Origin: Umbelopsis ramanniana AG
Lineage: Eukaryota > Mucoromycota > Umbelopsidomycetes > Umbelopsidales > Umbelopsidaceae
Assembly (NCBI RefSeq): GCF_025399195.1
Contig: NW_026252110.1
Location: 1-64,000, forward strand
Direction of reading: 5' to 3'
DNA length: 64,000 bases
Below the pieces are notes generated by a model. That model saw only the letters and a list, made by a program, of their open reading frames with translations. It did not search any database and was not told the origin of the DNA. Below, in pieces: positions 44,307 to 55,859 of this stretch. Both the position numbers and the translations under genes were made by a program. The stretch's first letter is position 1, and every line of letters begins with the position of its first letter.

Positions 44307-45055
44307 TCCGGATAGAGAGGTGAACGAGCGGGCGGTTGACGGAGGCACTAATTTTTTAGCTCTAGAGATCATCTGTGATCGAAGACTCAACTTTAAAATA
44401 AAAAACTTGCACTGCTCCACACGCATCGACTCACAAATAAATCCAGAAAGAGCAAAGAGATCTTATGGGGTGGATTTAAATACTCTTCCGATATGCATAC
44501 TTTTATTCTATTTTCGTCGGGACAACCCCTTCTGCATCATCTTGAAGGATATGATTATGAAGGTCGATCTCTAACGCAACACAAATCAGACACACTTTCC
44601 ATCACGTTCTTTTATTATGAGATATGAAACTTCACAGTGACAAGTTGGGTGCAACATTTTGCTGTAATTTGGGTCGGCCCGAATGTGCGGATGGCGTCAG
44701 GATAGAAAAACCGTGTTTATGCATTATGCGGTGGATATACCATAGAGAACCCCGATGTCATCCACCACACTTTCCCACAATACTTGAGAAAGATGGCTTG
44801 AACGCATTAAAAGTTTAGAAAGATGGCTTGAACGCATTAAAAGTTTAGAAAGACGGATTGCTTGACAAGAACTTATTAAAAGTTTTAAAAAGACGAGTAC
44901 AATGGTTTTGAATACTGGACTTATTTGAGCATGTGGATTTTATTACGCAGGTATTCGAATATTCCAAATAAACAAAAACTGCTAAAAAATGTAATTATTT
45001 TCTTTTAGCATATATACATTTTGCATTCCTTTTTGTTAGGATGATTTTGAATTTA
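44307..45055. other. Intergenic with a short tandem repeat
   Basis: Contains the aminotransferase promoter and the aquaporin 3' flank. Apart from the 30-bp tandem duplication at 44789-44848 there is a short plus-strand frame (44624-44818) whose end falls in that repeat; it shows no known motif. Confidence 0.5.
44789..44848. repeat. Perfect 30-bp tandem duplication
   Basis: Two identical 30-bp units starting AAAGATGGCTTGAACGCATT and ending AAAAGTTTAG occupy 44789-44818 and 44819-44848. A third, strongly diverged copy (AAGACGGATTG... TTAAAAGTTTTAAAA) follows. Perfect identity of the first two implies a recent duplication. Confidence 0.9.
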
Positions 45056-46326
45056 TTAGCGAGTGTATCCGGCAGCAGCTGGTGGTGGTGAAACCAAGTT
45101 GGGTTCCGATGGATGATCCACTACAACACTAAATTGAGATTCCTCATCTGGTCTGGCTCTAGGACTTGCTACATCACCAGCGGACATATTATCATCGGCA
45201 AATGGTGACCGTCCATTCCTAAGTTTAGGACTGGCTATACTGTCTGCTCCTCCAAAGGCCCGGCGGGCGCTTGATGCGTCAGGATCAGCCATGTTATCAA
45301 TGACAAAGTTACGAGAAGACGCCTTCTCCGTACGATCATTCATCATACCAGAGTCGAGAGCATTAGTGAAAACATCGCGCTCGTATTCAGATTGCTAAAT
45401 TTCCTATAGTCAGTCTTTGTATCTCACATAGTTATGCACGTTAGAAATTGTCACTTACCTCGTCGTATTTGAGTGATTTGAAGCCTAGATACAATACAAC
45501 TGCGAAGATGGCGCCTGTAAGAGGTCCAATCCAAAACACCCAATGATTAAGTGTCCAATCTCCGGTAACTACGGCTGGACCAAAGCTACGAGCAGGATTA
45601 ATGCTAGTACCATCAATTGGAGTTAAGAACATATGGCACATAAAGATAACAAGGCCGATAACGAAGGGGGTGAATGTGACAAGGACATTGTTCTCAATGA
45701 TGATGAATAGAACAGTCAAGCACAAACAGCAGGTGCCCAGAGCCTCAGCGAAGAACGTTTGCGGAATATCGAAGCCTGGATTGATTTTGTTGACACCAAG
45801 GAGCTGATTGGCAGTCACCCAATTAGAAAAGTAGGCTCCAAGAATGGCTCCAACCAATTCGGCAATGAATAGAAGAAATGCACGGAACCAGGGAACATTT
45901 CCAGTGAGTAAAAGAGTCAAAAGGACAGCCGGGTTTAATGCACCACCAGAGATTGGAGCACACAAAAAGAGGGCGACCGTGATTGATGAACCGAAACTAA
46001 ACGCAACGCTTTGAATTTGACTAGATGATGACAAAAAAGTAACAACACGAATACTGTTAGATTGATGTGGACAAAAACACATTTTTGCCGCGCAATCCTA
46101 TACTGTACCTAAAAGTTGGCCCTGCAGTGCTGGGTACTTTATTTCCTGAACCGGCTGGTGCGTTAAGAGCTGCTTGGACGCCTGACAGTGCTAAGAAAAT
46201 GAATACCGTCATGCCCATCAATTCACCAAGAGCAGCGATAACATCTCCTCTGAGAGGGAATGGCCTTTTGTCCTTTCCAGTTCCAGGTATAATCCCGGCG
46301 GGTACTACTTGCCCAATGTTTACCAT
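45056..46326 (-). CDS. Orthodox aquaporin (MIP family water channel)
   Basis: 372 aa, three exons: 46109-46326, 45459-46020 and 45056-45394, phases closing. Six transmembrane helices and both NPA boxes are present: GGALNPAVLL (NPA at about 102-104) and GTSINPARSFGPAV (about 214-216). The selectivity filter looks water-type: His about residue 202, 15 residues before Arg 217, as in AQP1, not the Gly/Arg pair with the long loop of glycerol facilitators. The C-terminal ~110 residues are a long, Ser/Pro/Asp-rich cytosolic tail (SEYERDVFTNALDSGMMNDR onward), suggestive of phospho-regulation. A TATATAAA-like box on the minus strand lies at 46434-46442. Confidence 0.93.
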
Positions 46327-46933
46327 GGTATTTAGCGTGAAGTTTTGATCAGAGAGTGGTTATTAAAAAAAAAAGACTTCGATCGTAGAAGAAATAAAAC
46401 GAAATAACTGGGGGTTTTTAGTGCTCTTTGTTGTTTATATATCCACCGCTGTATATCTCGATGTAATGCGTGGAGTGACAAATTTCAATGCGCTACTGAT
46501 TATATCGTGGTTTCTGATCTTATGTTTCAGGTTATCTGACATGGGTATCAGAGCCAGTATCGATTGTAGCCGTGATTAACCCCTTTCAAAGCATTGAATT
46601 TGTTCTTTCAAGCACTAAGATATTGTTCATATGTTAATAGACTCCATATTCATGGCAAAGCGCCATCTGTTTGGGCGTTGGTGTGAATCATGTTTGGAGG
46701 TATACACGAATCAAAAAAAAAATTTTACTGCGATCAAATTGAGGGTTTCGCATAATTTGATACATAATATTTATAGAGCCCATAAACTCACCCGATGCAG
46801 TGGTACTTCCGTATTACTTCCATGTATATGTCTTTCTTTAGGGCATATTCTTACCTTCTTTCTCATGATGATGTATTATTTATGCTGCTTAATTTGCATT
46901 GCTGCAGACGCGTAGATCTTTTGTTATCAAATT

Positions 46934-47389
46934 TTATAATTCCCAATTGACTTTGCAGGATTGTTTAGCATTAAGGGTATTCAGCTGCGATTGTCTCAGT
47001 AATATTAGAGCCACGATGGATTGAACGGGCAAGTCAACTGCTTTGGCAGGGGATTCAATATCAGTTTTGGGGCAGCTTTGGCTGAGTTGAACTTTCATTT
47101 GGTTGGGAAAATACCAACTATGCACCTCCCATGCAAATGTAAATCAAAACTCCCGGATGTCCGTAGTAAACCCTGCTTAATTCACGCGAGTAAACGCAAT
47201 CAAACGGTTACGTAACTCTTCATGGCTTCTGAAAACATGCGTGATTTCAGAACAGTTCGTTTTTGTCACTTTATGGTTTGCTAGCCAAGGGTGTTGTGAA
47301 AGCACGATATGTCGCAGCTCATATTCGCTGTAATCATGATTGCCTTTTGTTTCAACTTTCAAAGCAGGAATTGTACTTCTGGACGTCAA
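46934..47389 (-). pseudogene. Degraded coding remnant, unrecognised
   Basis: Two minus-strand open segments with protein-like composition follow each other: 47177-47389 (HDYSEYELRHIVLSQHPWLA, ITHVFRSHEELRNRLIAF, stop TAA) and 46934-47125 (PNQMKVQLSQSCPKTDIESP, ALILLRQSQLNTLNAKQS, stop TAA). They are separated by stops and do not join by convincing splice sites, and no clear start is present. The family is not recognised. This may be a decayed gene or transposon-derived sequence, or chance. Confidence 0.22.
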
Positions 47390-48253
47390 TTGAAATTCTA
47401 AATTTAATTATGTCTTCCTATAAAATTTTGCTCATATGTCTCAAATGTCTTGAGACGAACAGGGACTATCGATATGATGGCTCACCTATTTTTGGATCCT
47501 CACAAGCTACGAAAAAGCCGTAGAAGAGTGACGGTAAATTGAAGCCAACTCAAAAGCTACTTAGGTTAAGCTGATATATATTGGCAAAGCTTATGGTCAG
47601 TGTTACTGTATAGGTATAACCCCTATACCCGGAGAACAAAGACCCTGAGTGTCTCTTCTTTATTCAAAATGAATACATGCAAACATTATAATACTAATTG
47701 AGGCCAATTTGCATAAATGCTACTAAGATGCCAACCGGGCAAGCATCAATAGTGGGCCAGCATTCAACAAACATTAATCGATAATGGTAAAAAGGCGGCT
47801 ATCGAGAAGTTCATGATGTAATGCCGTTTCTTAAGTGCATTCCTTTTTGTTCAGAGCATGCCGATGCCTTTTTCCGAAACCCAAAAGAAATAATCGACTG
47901 ACCGTCCTTGTTCACATTATGGAAGCATTAAAAATTGCTTTTACCATTTTCAATCGCTATTTGACATACTTTTGGAAAAAAGAGTAGCTCGGGATTAAAT
48001 CAGATCAATGTTTCAGGCAGGGCGGACTAACAGGAACAACTGTTTCATGCAATATTGCGAGCATCGCTTACCACCCTTCCAACCTCAAGATGGGTGAATG
48101 TAAAAACGCTTTCATCGTAACTCCATCTTTTTTTTTTTTCCTTTACACTGCTCATTGCTATCGTAAATTAAGGTCTATATTTATTTGTCTTTCATACCTA
48201 ATCTGATGAATCTGATATTTTCGTAAGTTATAGAAACCTATCTCAACTGGCAA

Positions 48254-48478
48254 TCACACTTGTACACCGCATGGAGCCATAGCTGGAACAAATGCAGAAC
48301 AACTTCGATCTTTCTGACATGGTTTGAATTCACAATCGGTCAAGGCGATGGGGGAGAGTCGAATGGCGTTGGAAGCGGGTAATAATATGGGATCAGAAGA
48401 CCCTTTTTCGGAGAGAAATGCATCGCCATTCATTGACTTTTTAGGCACACAGCATTGTTTATAAACTTCATCGACCAA
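48254..48478 (-). other. Short cysteine-rich open frame, uncertain
   Basis: Open frame with CCVPKKS, LTDCEFKPCQKDRSC and a final AMAPCGVQV, six cysteines in ~74 codons. Its first ATG gives 59 aa (MNGDAF...). There is no signal peptide and only about 90 bp separates it from the end of COG2, so there is little room for an upstream exon. It could be a small gene, a fragment of an extracellular protein, or chance. Confidence 0.2.
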
Positions 48479-48570
48479 AAGATATTATGTTTCTGTCCAC
48501 CATTGTCCCGATTTGTCAGTGGTATTAAGCTTTGAATCTACCAAACATTTTTATTTCGTTACAAAAAAAT

Positions 48571-51500
48571 CTAAGATATCAAGGACTCTAATGTAGCAAA
48601 ATAAGTGAAATGTAAGCATTAATGGCAGGACGGTGACAGGTGATCGACACAAGACTATCAAAGACTTACCATATTGTTTTACAATGTCAAACAGGTTGCA
48701 GTATGGAGTGAATGACTCAATGTCGAGTCCAGCATTTTTCAACTAAAGCGAGCATTTCAGTCAGCAAGGTCTAATCACGGTATGATTCAAACTGTCTTCG
48801 CTCAACGATTACCTGAACTCCGTAGGCCTTGACGTCTAAGTACACTTGTAATCGGATTTTGTCTTCATCACTCATAGAGGGCTCGGAAGAAGACGAGCCG
48901 ACTAGCAATGAAGAACCCATTGCCCCTCCTTTACGATTTTTCTTGAGCTTTTTTAAAGACTCTTCCACCTTTTGCATCGAAGAAAGCATATCAGCGATAT
49001 TCTGGGTATACCTGTGATAAAAAAGGTCAGTTTACTTGACGGCTCTCACACTTATTCAATGCTAAACGCCACTCACCTGGCAGTAACAGCTTCCGCGACA
49101 AGAGTGATCAGTTCATGTTCCCGGCTCGACGCTATAAATGTTTTGTTCTGATCGCGAACAATGGTATATGGCCGAAGGATGTTGGATACATAGTGAGATG
49201 GCTCGGTTGGAGGTCGCTTATTGGTATGTCGGTATTGGGTTGTAATGCTTTTTACATTTTTGGCAACGTCAATACACCGACGACTTAAAATGACGGTAAG
49301 TTTGCGTTGAACTTCGGGTTGGACTGAATTCACCAATGTTTGAAGAGACAAATAAAGGCTGTCTATTAAATTTAAAATAATAATTAGCTTAGATGAACAG
49401 ACTGCTTTGATCGTTCTTTCGTTCCTATCTCTTCTTTACCTTTCATAAGGGGTTCATCACGCATTGTTTCTGGTAGTTTTAAAGAGATTTCATTCTCAAA
49501 AAGTTCCTTTGTCTAGAATACCAATGACATGGCTTATCAACATATGTGATCGTAATAATGCTCAATCCAAAAACACTGTACTCACCTCCCTTACCAACGT
49601 ATCGACATCATGAGCGAGAACAAGCAGTTGGCGAAGGTTTCTTGTTTCATCCACTGAGATATTATCGATCGGGGTTGATGGCCGTGACGGCGTGTTGGCA
49701 CCTTGTTGACTCTGATAGCAAAGTTGTGGGCGTAAATTTCGGTGACACACCTTATCATGTTGTTTGTTTGAGAAAAATTATAGCACTCTTACCTTGTCAG
49801 TTTCAGTAGATGTATTCGCAAGTGCATTAGTCGCCCAAAGGTCATATCTTCTAATTAGCTGCAGTGAGACTGTATTAGCACATGAACGGAAAGCGAGGGT
49901 CAAAACTAGACGGCAATTTGCGAACCTGTAAGGTCATCTTCCAGAAGCGATGCGATAGAGTATAGATATATATTTGCTCAGACCAGCATTGGTGAATTGC
50001 ATTTGATATGGCTTTGGTTGTAAGGAGGTTCACGCCTATACCTTGTGATTAGCGCTTGCTTGTTAAACGAAATGACCAAAAGAAGTTGTACTCACCATTT
50101 TGCTGTATATCTATTGGCATGTCGAAAGAATTTATCTTTAATCGGTCCTCTACAGGAAAGGCTATCTCTTTGAATCTAAGGTAAAGTAAGTGAGTCATCC
50201 AAAAGCTTCGAAACTTCATCCGAAATAACATGTATCAGGGGTTTTACCTCAGCTGGAAGTAAACTAAAAGTTGCCATCGTCGCATAAATTCAGTGTAAGA
50301 GCTATGGTTTCTGAGATACAAAAGAGATTTTCGGGATGGTAGCAAAGCCTCAAACTTGGTTACGAAGTCAATGGTCGTCACATAGTTCTAGGAAGAAAAA
50401 TTTGAAAAAGCGGGCCGTTTTGTTAGCGAAAGACATGCCCATCTCCTAGTCATGACCAATTTTCACCTTACCTTGTGAAAAACGTCTGGTATACCCGGTG
50501 CAAAGATAGAACTGCATTCCTTGTTGATTCGTTCAACTATATCGACCCACAAGCAATCCACCAAAATCTCATAGTGAGCCCCTTTTAAGGTGCGACCTGC
50601 GATATCTGTCAACGGCGAAAGTTTGTCCGTGGCAAATACGATAATCTGGTTATATATGGATGACAACGGATTTCCGTTAAATTGTCCCGATCCTTCTGTG
50701 GGTTGTGCATTCAACGCCTGGCGATTAATGATCTAATTTGAAAAACAATTATATTAGATGATTGTGTACTTGAACAGATAATGAAAGCCACTCCACGTAC
50801 ATTCGATAGGGCCGGCGCAATCAACTCCCTCCGAATCACTTGCTCCGCTGAGGTAGTTTGATCCAGCAACGCATAAGTACGTAAGCACTGAATTAGAGAA
50901 GCTTTGACCGTCGAGTCCGTTGGTATTGACTTCATCTCTTTCAAAGCATTCGCCAATGCTGTAGATAAATGGCTCTGCAAAGTGTCCTTAATTCGAGTGA
51001 TACGCTGTGTAATATCCAGTTAGTATACCCAACAACTCGTAGACATTGTACAAATACTCATGTTTACCCATTCGTTCTCTACCACAAATGGTAGAGCTTT
51101 GCCTCTGCTGACCAAGTGCTGCATCTGGTTATATTCCACGGCCACTCTTTCAATTTGCTTCTTGTCCAAGTTGTTGCTAGGAAATACAACCCATCAGCAC
51201 TTACATCTTCACCCTTGGTATCCTATTCACATTGACTCACGTTGCATCGCCATTTTCCTCCAGTTCCCCGTTAATTGCCAGCAGTGTTGACTGGCGCTTC
51301 TTGCCATCCTGATTGATCTGCAGCAGATTCTCGACCTTTGTAACGGATTCATGAATATTTAGCAACAATTTGAGTGATGCCTAGATAATGTTCAAGGTGG
51401 TTAAAGAACGGGTCAATTTATAACGGTTTCAAGGTTGACCGCTTGCCTTTTGCTCTCGGACTTGGGCTCGCTCCTGCAAACTGCTCTCCAGGGCATCTAT

Positions 51501-51947
51501 TACACTTTGCATTTCCTGGCGAATAGACTGCGTTTGGTTGCATATTAGCTTTCAATAATCGCAAAACCATGACTTTCGTCCGATATTTCATCATACCGTC
51601 ACATCACTTCGCATGTCTTGTATTGGCAGTTGCAGATTGGCCATGACTTTGTCAAGACCCTTAAGATTCGTGCTCAAATTGACGAAATCAGCATAGTCTC
51701 TGTTGATGAGTTCAACCAACTGTGATTTGAGTTGACGTAGGTGCCCATTGAGTTCGGTTTTCAAACCTGCCAGTCCTAAGTGGCGTCTGCTGGTCAGGTA
51801 CTGATCGGCATTGAACGTGGATCCAGTGAATGCAGATCGGTGGATGCCATTGCTTCCAAATGGCTCAAGAGCTCCAGTTGCTGATTCAACATCGTCGTCA
51901 GTGTCATCAAAGTCAAACACGAAACGTTTCTTCTTCTGGTCTGGCAT
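48571..51947 (-). CDS. COG2: Conserved oligomeric Golgi complex subunit 2
   Basis: 784 aa, 16 exons with closing phases: 51597-51947, 51447-51527, 51241-51380, 51068-51176, 50801-51004, 50472-50732, 50248-50387, 50096-50175, 49926-50035, 49793-49858, 49586-49750, 49440-49512, 49077-49362, 48813-49011, 48670-48742, 48571-48587. COG2 belongs to lobe A of the COG tether that retrieves Golgi enzymes. The N-terminal signature is VELINRDYADFVNLSTNLKG. FAPGIPDVFHK, a Gly/Ser-containing linker and the C-terminal MQKVEESLKKLKKNRKGG with SDEDKIRLQVYLDVKAYGVQ match animal COG2. The last exon codes only ESLIS. Intron 2 (51381-51446) uses a GC donor (GCAAGC); no GT donor in the correct phase exists. Slightly longer than human COG2 (738 aa). 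Confidence 0.93.
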
Positions 51948-52058
51948 GGGCACTGAAACTGTGAATTATGCCGCCATGCAAAGGGTAACAGATATGAAGT
52001 GAGAGCGCGGGGTGGCGGGCATTTTTTATATGAGAAAATATTACACAAATTGGAGCAT

Positions 52059-52682
52059 CTAATGATTATGAAGATCGTGGAACCCTCGTAATGCACGATA
52101 TCTACCAAACACCATTTCTCCTACAAACACGCCTATTATGATAACAATGAAATATGCACCATTGCCAGTCATCACAACCAACATGAGTAGGTAGCTGATA
52201 AAGGTGACGAGGGTTGACAATAAACTTCGAAGTGTGTCGGTTTGCCAGTGAAAGGCAGGTACATGAGGAAGTTCTAGTCGAGCTGGAGCTTTCGTTTTCG
52301 ACATAAATGTTGGCGTCGAAGTTGTGGAGTATTCTAGAGGTTTTTCATTATGATTAATATCCCCATCCCGTCGTCGCAGGCCATCAATGGACTCATCCAG
52401 AGACGTATTCTTGGTAACTTTAGAATCGGCTCTGGCGAATTTGTTGTCTGCTGCATGCAATATCTTTTCCTCTTTGATAATAAGCCATCCTTCAACGTAA
52501 TACTGAAGAGCCGCGGATCCTCGAGCGAGAATGGCCAGAACGAACAATGCAATGCATGCACCGATATAAGCACCTTCTGAAGATGGAACCCAGCTATCAA
52601 ACCACAGTGCATCACCAACGGAGGTCCAATGGAAGGTTCCCATCGTCATTGTCATAGAAGTCGAACCGCTGGACATGTCCAT
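52059..52682 (-). CDS. CTR-family copper transporter
   Basis: 207 aa, no intron. The N-terminus is Met-rich (MDMSSGSTSMTMTMGTFHWT), as for copper capture outside the cell. Three transmembrane helices follow: one at about residues 36-56 (AYIGACIALFVLAILARG), then, after a ~90-residue charged cytosolic loop, two near the end. The Cu(I)-gating MxxxM is in LLMLVVMTGNG and the GxxxG packing motif is GVFVGEMVFG. The tail HDLHNH supplies histidines. Three subunits form the plasma-membrane Cu(I) pore. The reductase and BIM1-like genes at 38-41 kb would supply and deliver its substrate. ATG at 52682 is the first in frame. Confidence 0.94.
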   Translation of the reverse strand: MDMSSGSTSMTMTMGTFHWTSVGDALWFDSWVPSSEGAYIGACIALFVLAILARGSAALQYYVEGWLIIKEEKILHAADNKFARADSKVTKNTSLDESIDGLRRRDGDINHNEKPLEYSTTSTPTFMSKTKAPARLELPHVPAFHWQTDTLRSLLSTLVTFISYLLMLVVMTGNGAYFIVIIIGVFVGEMVFGRYRALRGFHDLHNH

Positions 52683-53759
52683 TATGATCGATTAAGCGAG
52701 AGAAATGACACAATACTGAAGGAAAAGTCACTCCTTTTGAAGATGAAATCGGGGTTTGAAAATGCCAGAGCGATTTTGGCGGGTCGCAACAACCTGACTG
52801 GCTGAAACCAAGCGGTGGGCTGAGAGAGAAACAGAGTTGATTTTGCTAATGCTGATCGACCATATCTCTAGAATTATACATATTCTGGCTGCTGAAATAC
52901 TCAAACTGATGGTAAATTGTCTTCAATAGGTATAGAAAAGAAAAATAACAAGGATAACATGCAGGTTTTCGTTCTTTATACCATTTGTTTGTTTTCGAGA
53001 GAGTACTTGTTATAACATGACCAGAATCAGCATGTCATTGAGAAGGTCTTGGAGTATGTAACATACTGGATTAACTGTAATAGCAAGCGTATGGTCTAGC
53101 TTTTTATCTTATTTAACGACAGCAGTTTGTTTACTTTGCGCAATACTGTGGAAAAGCGCGAATGATGTGATCCGTTCAGGCTTTGAATAAACCTTATATG
53201 CGCGGCGCGGTCACATGCATACTTTATATCCGGCTGTGCCTGAGGATTCATTTTGATTGATTTAAAACGAACTCAGGTCCACTGTCCACTAATATGAGAA
53301 GTTAAGCTAAAGATGACACCATAGGATATACTTTCATATTATGGGATATTTGATACTGCTCTGAATTCTTACTCAGATATTGCAAACAACTTTAGACTGT
53401 CTAGAGCAGTAAAACTTTTCCAAAAAGGAAAAATGGTTATTTTTAAAATGTTAAGGTTCTTCTTTCAAAATCTGGAACCCAGGTTTAGAGTACGGTTCGT
53501 GGTGTGATCTTCAAGTGCAGCTTACCACGGTGTAACACACCCACCTACTTTTATATATTGTCGCTGCTTTCAATTGGCAGACGCGATGCACTGCAATTCG
53601 TTCTGGTTAAAAGGCACCTGGTGTGGTGGCGTGGCAGGCAAAGCTCAGGAATTTCCGCTCTCTATATATAAAACCCCCCCCCCCACAGGGTGGACGATCC
53701 TCAAGTATTATATTATTTCGTTACATGGTTAAGCTCCCTTTTATGCCTTTTCTTTAGCA
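52683..53759. other. 1.1-kb divergent promoter region
   Basis: Between the minus-strand CTR gene and the plus-strand NXPE-like gene. TATATATAAAA (53663-53673) about 87 bp before the ATG at 53760 is a likely TATA box, followed directly by an 11-C run (53674-53684). No gene or RNA is supported. Copper elements known from yeast (TTTGCTC) were not evident by eye near the CTR start. Confidence 0.5.
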
Positions 53760-55859
53760 ATGCCACCACTTAAGCAATCTTCATGGTCTACCAGGCTACA
53801 ATGGAAGCCCTGGAGTTATGCATTCCAAGATACTACATGGCCCGAGCTGACATTACTGCTCACTCCCAAGATTCTTTCAAAAAAGAAAATGGTCTGGTAC
53901 CTGATCTCCATCGTAATGGTGGCAGCTTGTCTTATCATGTATACATTCCGGTACATTCAAATGGAAAATATTCAAAAATACAGAGACGACTGGCTTTTTA
54001 CGAGATTTCCTGAGCTTGAGACTGCTTTGACAGACACTGTCAAGCAGGAATCCAAGCTCAACGAGGCTATCCCACTTTACAATATACAAGACCCATATAG
54101 CTGCCAAAACCAACATCTATCATATTCCACATTGCAGCAACTTATAGATGCCGAGCTTGGACCAGACCACTCGTCTGATCCATCCACTGAACCCGTTCCT
54201 TCCCACTACCTAATCCTTCCACCATTCAAACCAAATCAAACTGTCATGATAGAGCAGGGCCAATCATACTGCATACGTTTGGTAATATATCCCCCAAAGT
54301 TAAATCCGCTGATTATGCACACCTTCAAGCCAATTGATGGATCACCGTGGGATAGTATTATGATGACTTTGGTACGACAGTCAGAATATAACACAACATT
54401 TCCCGTTCAGTTAAAACTGTGGAACGGTCATTCCGTGATATACGAGGCCAACAGGAATCTTTTTGGCGGTAGCAGTGCTCAAGATGTCCCTTCCCACCAG
54501 CTAGTCGATCGCAAAAAGATGCACATCTATGAAGCCGAAGTTAAACTTCATGATGAAGGAAACTACTCTTTGGAAACGCGGCTAGAATATACACACGGCA
54601 TGTGGAATTTTGAAAGACAACCTGTGGTACCATACCAACCTGAACTGATTGAGACACCACTAGGATGGAACTTGACCGTGCTTGGACACCAAAAAGATCA
54701 TTTCGACCTACCTTTATGCACCCGTTCCGATCATCCTGGACGTTGGCTCAACATTAAGGACTTTCCATCTCATCGGCAAAACATGCTTTCAGCCAACGCA
54801 GCAGACTTTAATGGAAACTTCTGGGCTCCTTACGAATGCCAATATCGATATATTTCATATCAAGACTTCAATCAATGCCTAGCCAAAAAATACCCACTTA
54901 TTCATTGGTTTGGAGACTCCAATTCAAGAAGATCCCTTAAAAAAATTATCACCGATGGTGAATGGTGCAATGACTATGAAGCAATTCAATCCAACAGCAC
55001 TACAAAACGAGCATGTCATTGTGAAGATTACGAAGAACCCACATGGAACAACACACTATTTGATACCCATGCTCGCGCAGGTCGTATTCTTAAGACAGCA
55101 TTGAACAATGCATCAGTGGAATGGGGACAAGACAAAGCCAAGACAGAATCGGAAATCTGGTTCTACAAGTGGGACGGGCTGACCGACCTAAATGAGCCAT
55201 CTTGGGAGGAGTTGTTCAAAGACTACCCAGATTCGGGCGAAATAGCAAAGCACGTTCCTGGAGTAGAAGTGGATGAATCTTGGATAGAGCAATATGGTGA
55301 GGCCATTCCGGTTTTCAGACGGTTACCGCCACCACTTGGAAGATACCCTGTACATGGCGGCGGTGGCCACAAGGCTAAGATGTCAAGACGAGACGTAGTT
55401 GCTCTTCATAAGCGATGGTACCTTACACTCGCACCACCACAACTCATCGTCGTCAACTTGGGAAATTGGGATGTCTCTCGTATGCCCTATTATGAATTTC
55501 AAGCAGCCATTCAAAAAATGATCAACTACATCAAGCAGCGATACATTCCATACAAAACTGCTGTCCTTTACCGAACCCCACAATATTTCTGCTGTCGAGT
55601 CGATACATCAGAACGACAACGAAAATTTAGTACGTTGAGGATGGAGGCTTATGATCGGTATGCAAGAGAAATGCTTGTTAAGCATGTTGGCGCCAAAGTT
55701 TGGGACGTCTACGCCTTGGGTGAAGCGCGTAGCTGGGAGGACAAACAATCCACAGCAGATTGTCCATCGAATCATGCCCCAAGCGATGTTGTGTCTCTTG
55801 AAAATCAAATGTTGATGAATTCTTTGTGTAATACGGACGATTGGTTTGCGGACTTGTAG
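53760..55859 (+). CDS. Type II membrane protein with NXPE/PC-esterase-like domain
   Basis: 699 aa, no intron. A cytosolic ~43 residues precede one transmembrane anchor (MVWYLISIVMVAACLIMYTF). The lumenal part has an Ig/filamin-like segment at about 140-290 (QSYCIRLVIYPPKLNP, EAEVKLHDEGNYSLETRLEY). A C-terminal SGNH-type esterase domain follows, with the block-I motif HWFGDSNSRR (GDS), a mid-domain IVVNLGNWDVSRMPYYEF and the closing ADCPSNHAPSDVV supplying a candidate Asp/His pair. This layout is that of NXPE and PC-esterase proteins, relatives of plant TBL acetyltransferases and fungal Cas1, which O-acetylate polysaccharides in the Golgi. Acetylation of a wall or capsule glycan is the likeliest role, by inference. 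Confidence 0.75.
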   Translation: MPPLKQSSWSTRLQWKPWSYAFQDTTWPELTLLLTPKILSKKKMVWYLISIVMVAACLIMYTFRYIQMENIQKYRDDWLFTRFPELETALTDTVKQESKLNEAIPLYNIQDPYSCQNQHLSYSTLQQLIDAELGPDHSSDPSTEPVPSHYLILPPFKPNQTVMIEQGQSYCIRLVIYPPKLNPLIMHTFKPIDGSPWDSIMMTLVRQSEYNTTFPVQLKLWNGHSVIYEANRNLFGGSSAQDVPSHQLVDRKKMHIYEAEVKLHDEGNYSLETRLEYTHGMWNFERQPVVPYQPELIETPLGWNLTVLGHQKDHFDLPLCTRSDHPGRWLNIKDFPSHRQNMLSANAADFNGNFWAPYECQYRYISYQDFNQCLAKKYPLIHWFGDSNSRRSLKKIITDGEWCNDYEAIQSNSTTKRACHCEDYEEPTWNNTLFDTHARAGRILKTALNNASVEWGQDKAKTESEIWFYKWDGLTDLNEPSWEELFKDYPDSGEIAKHVPGVEVDESWIEQYGEAIPVFRRLPPPLGRYPVHGGGGHKAKMSRRDVVALHKRWYLTLAPPQLIVVNLGNWDVSRMPYYEFQAAIQKMINYIKQRYIPYKTAVLYRTPQYFCCRVDTSERQRKFSTLRMEAYDRYAREMLVKHVGAKVWDVYALGEARSWEDKQSTADCPSNHAPSDVVSLENQMLMNSLCNTDDWFADL

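Larger units (their letters stand above)
46327..48570. other. 2.2-kb gene-poor region with coding remnants
   Basis: Between the aquaporin start and the COG2 end. Two minus-strand remnants are listed separately (46934-47389 and 48254-48478). The rest is AT-rich with homopolymer runs (A9 near 46716, T13 near 48129) and no repeat or RNA gene that I can support. Confidence 0.5.

Noticed and set aside
53674-53684. C11 run as a possible assembly artefact or G-quadruplex
   Set aside because: A single homopolymer does not form an ordinary four-tract quadruplex by itself, and its true length cannot be judged without reads.
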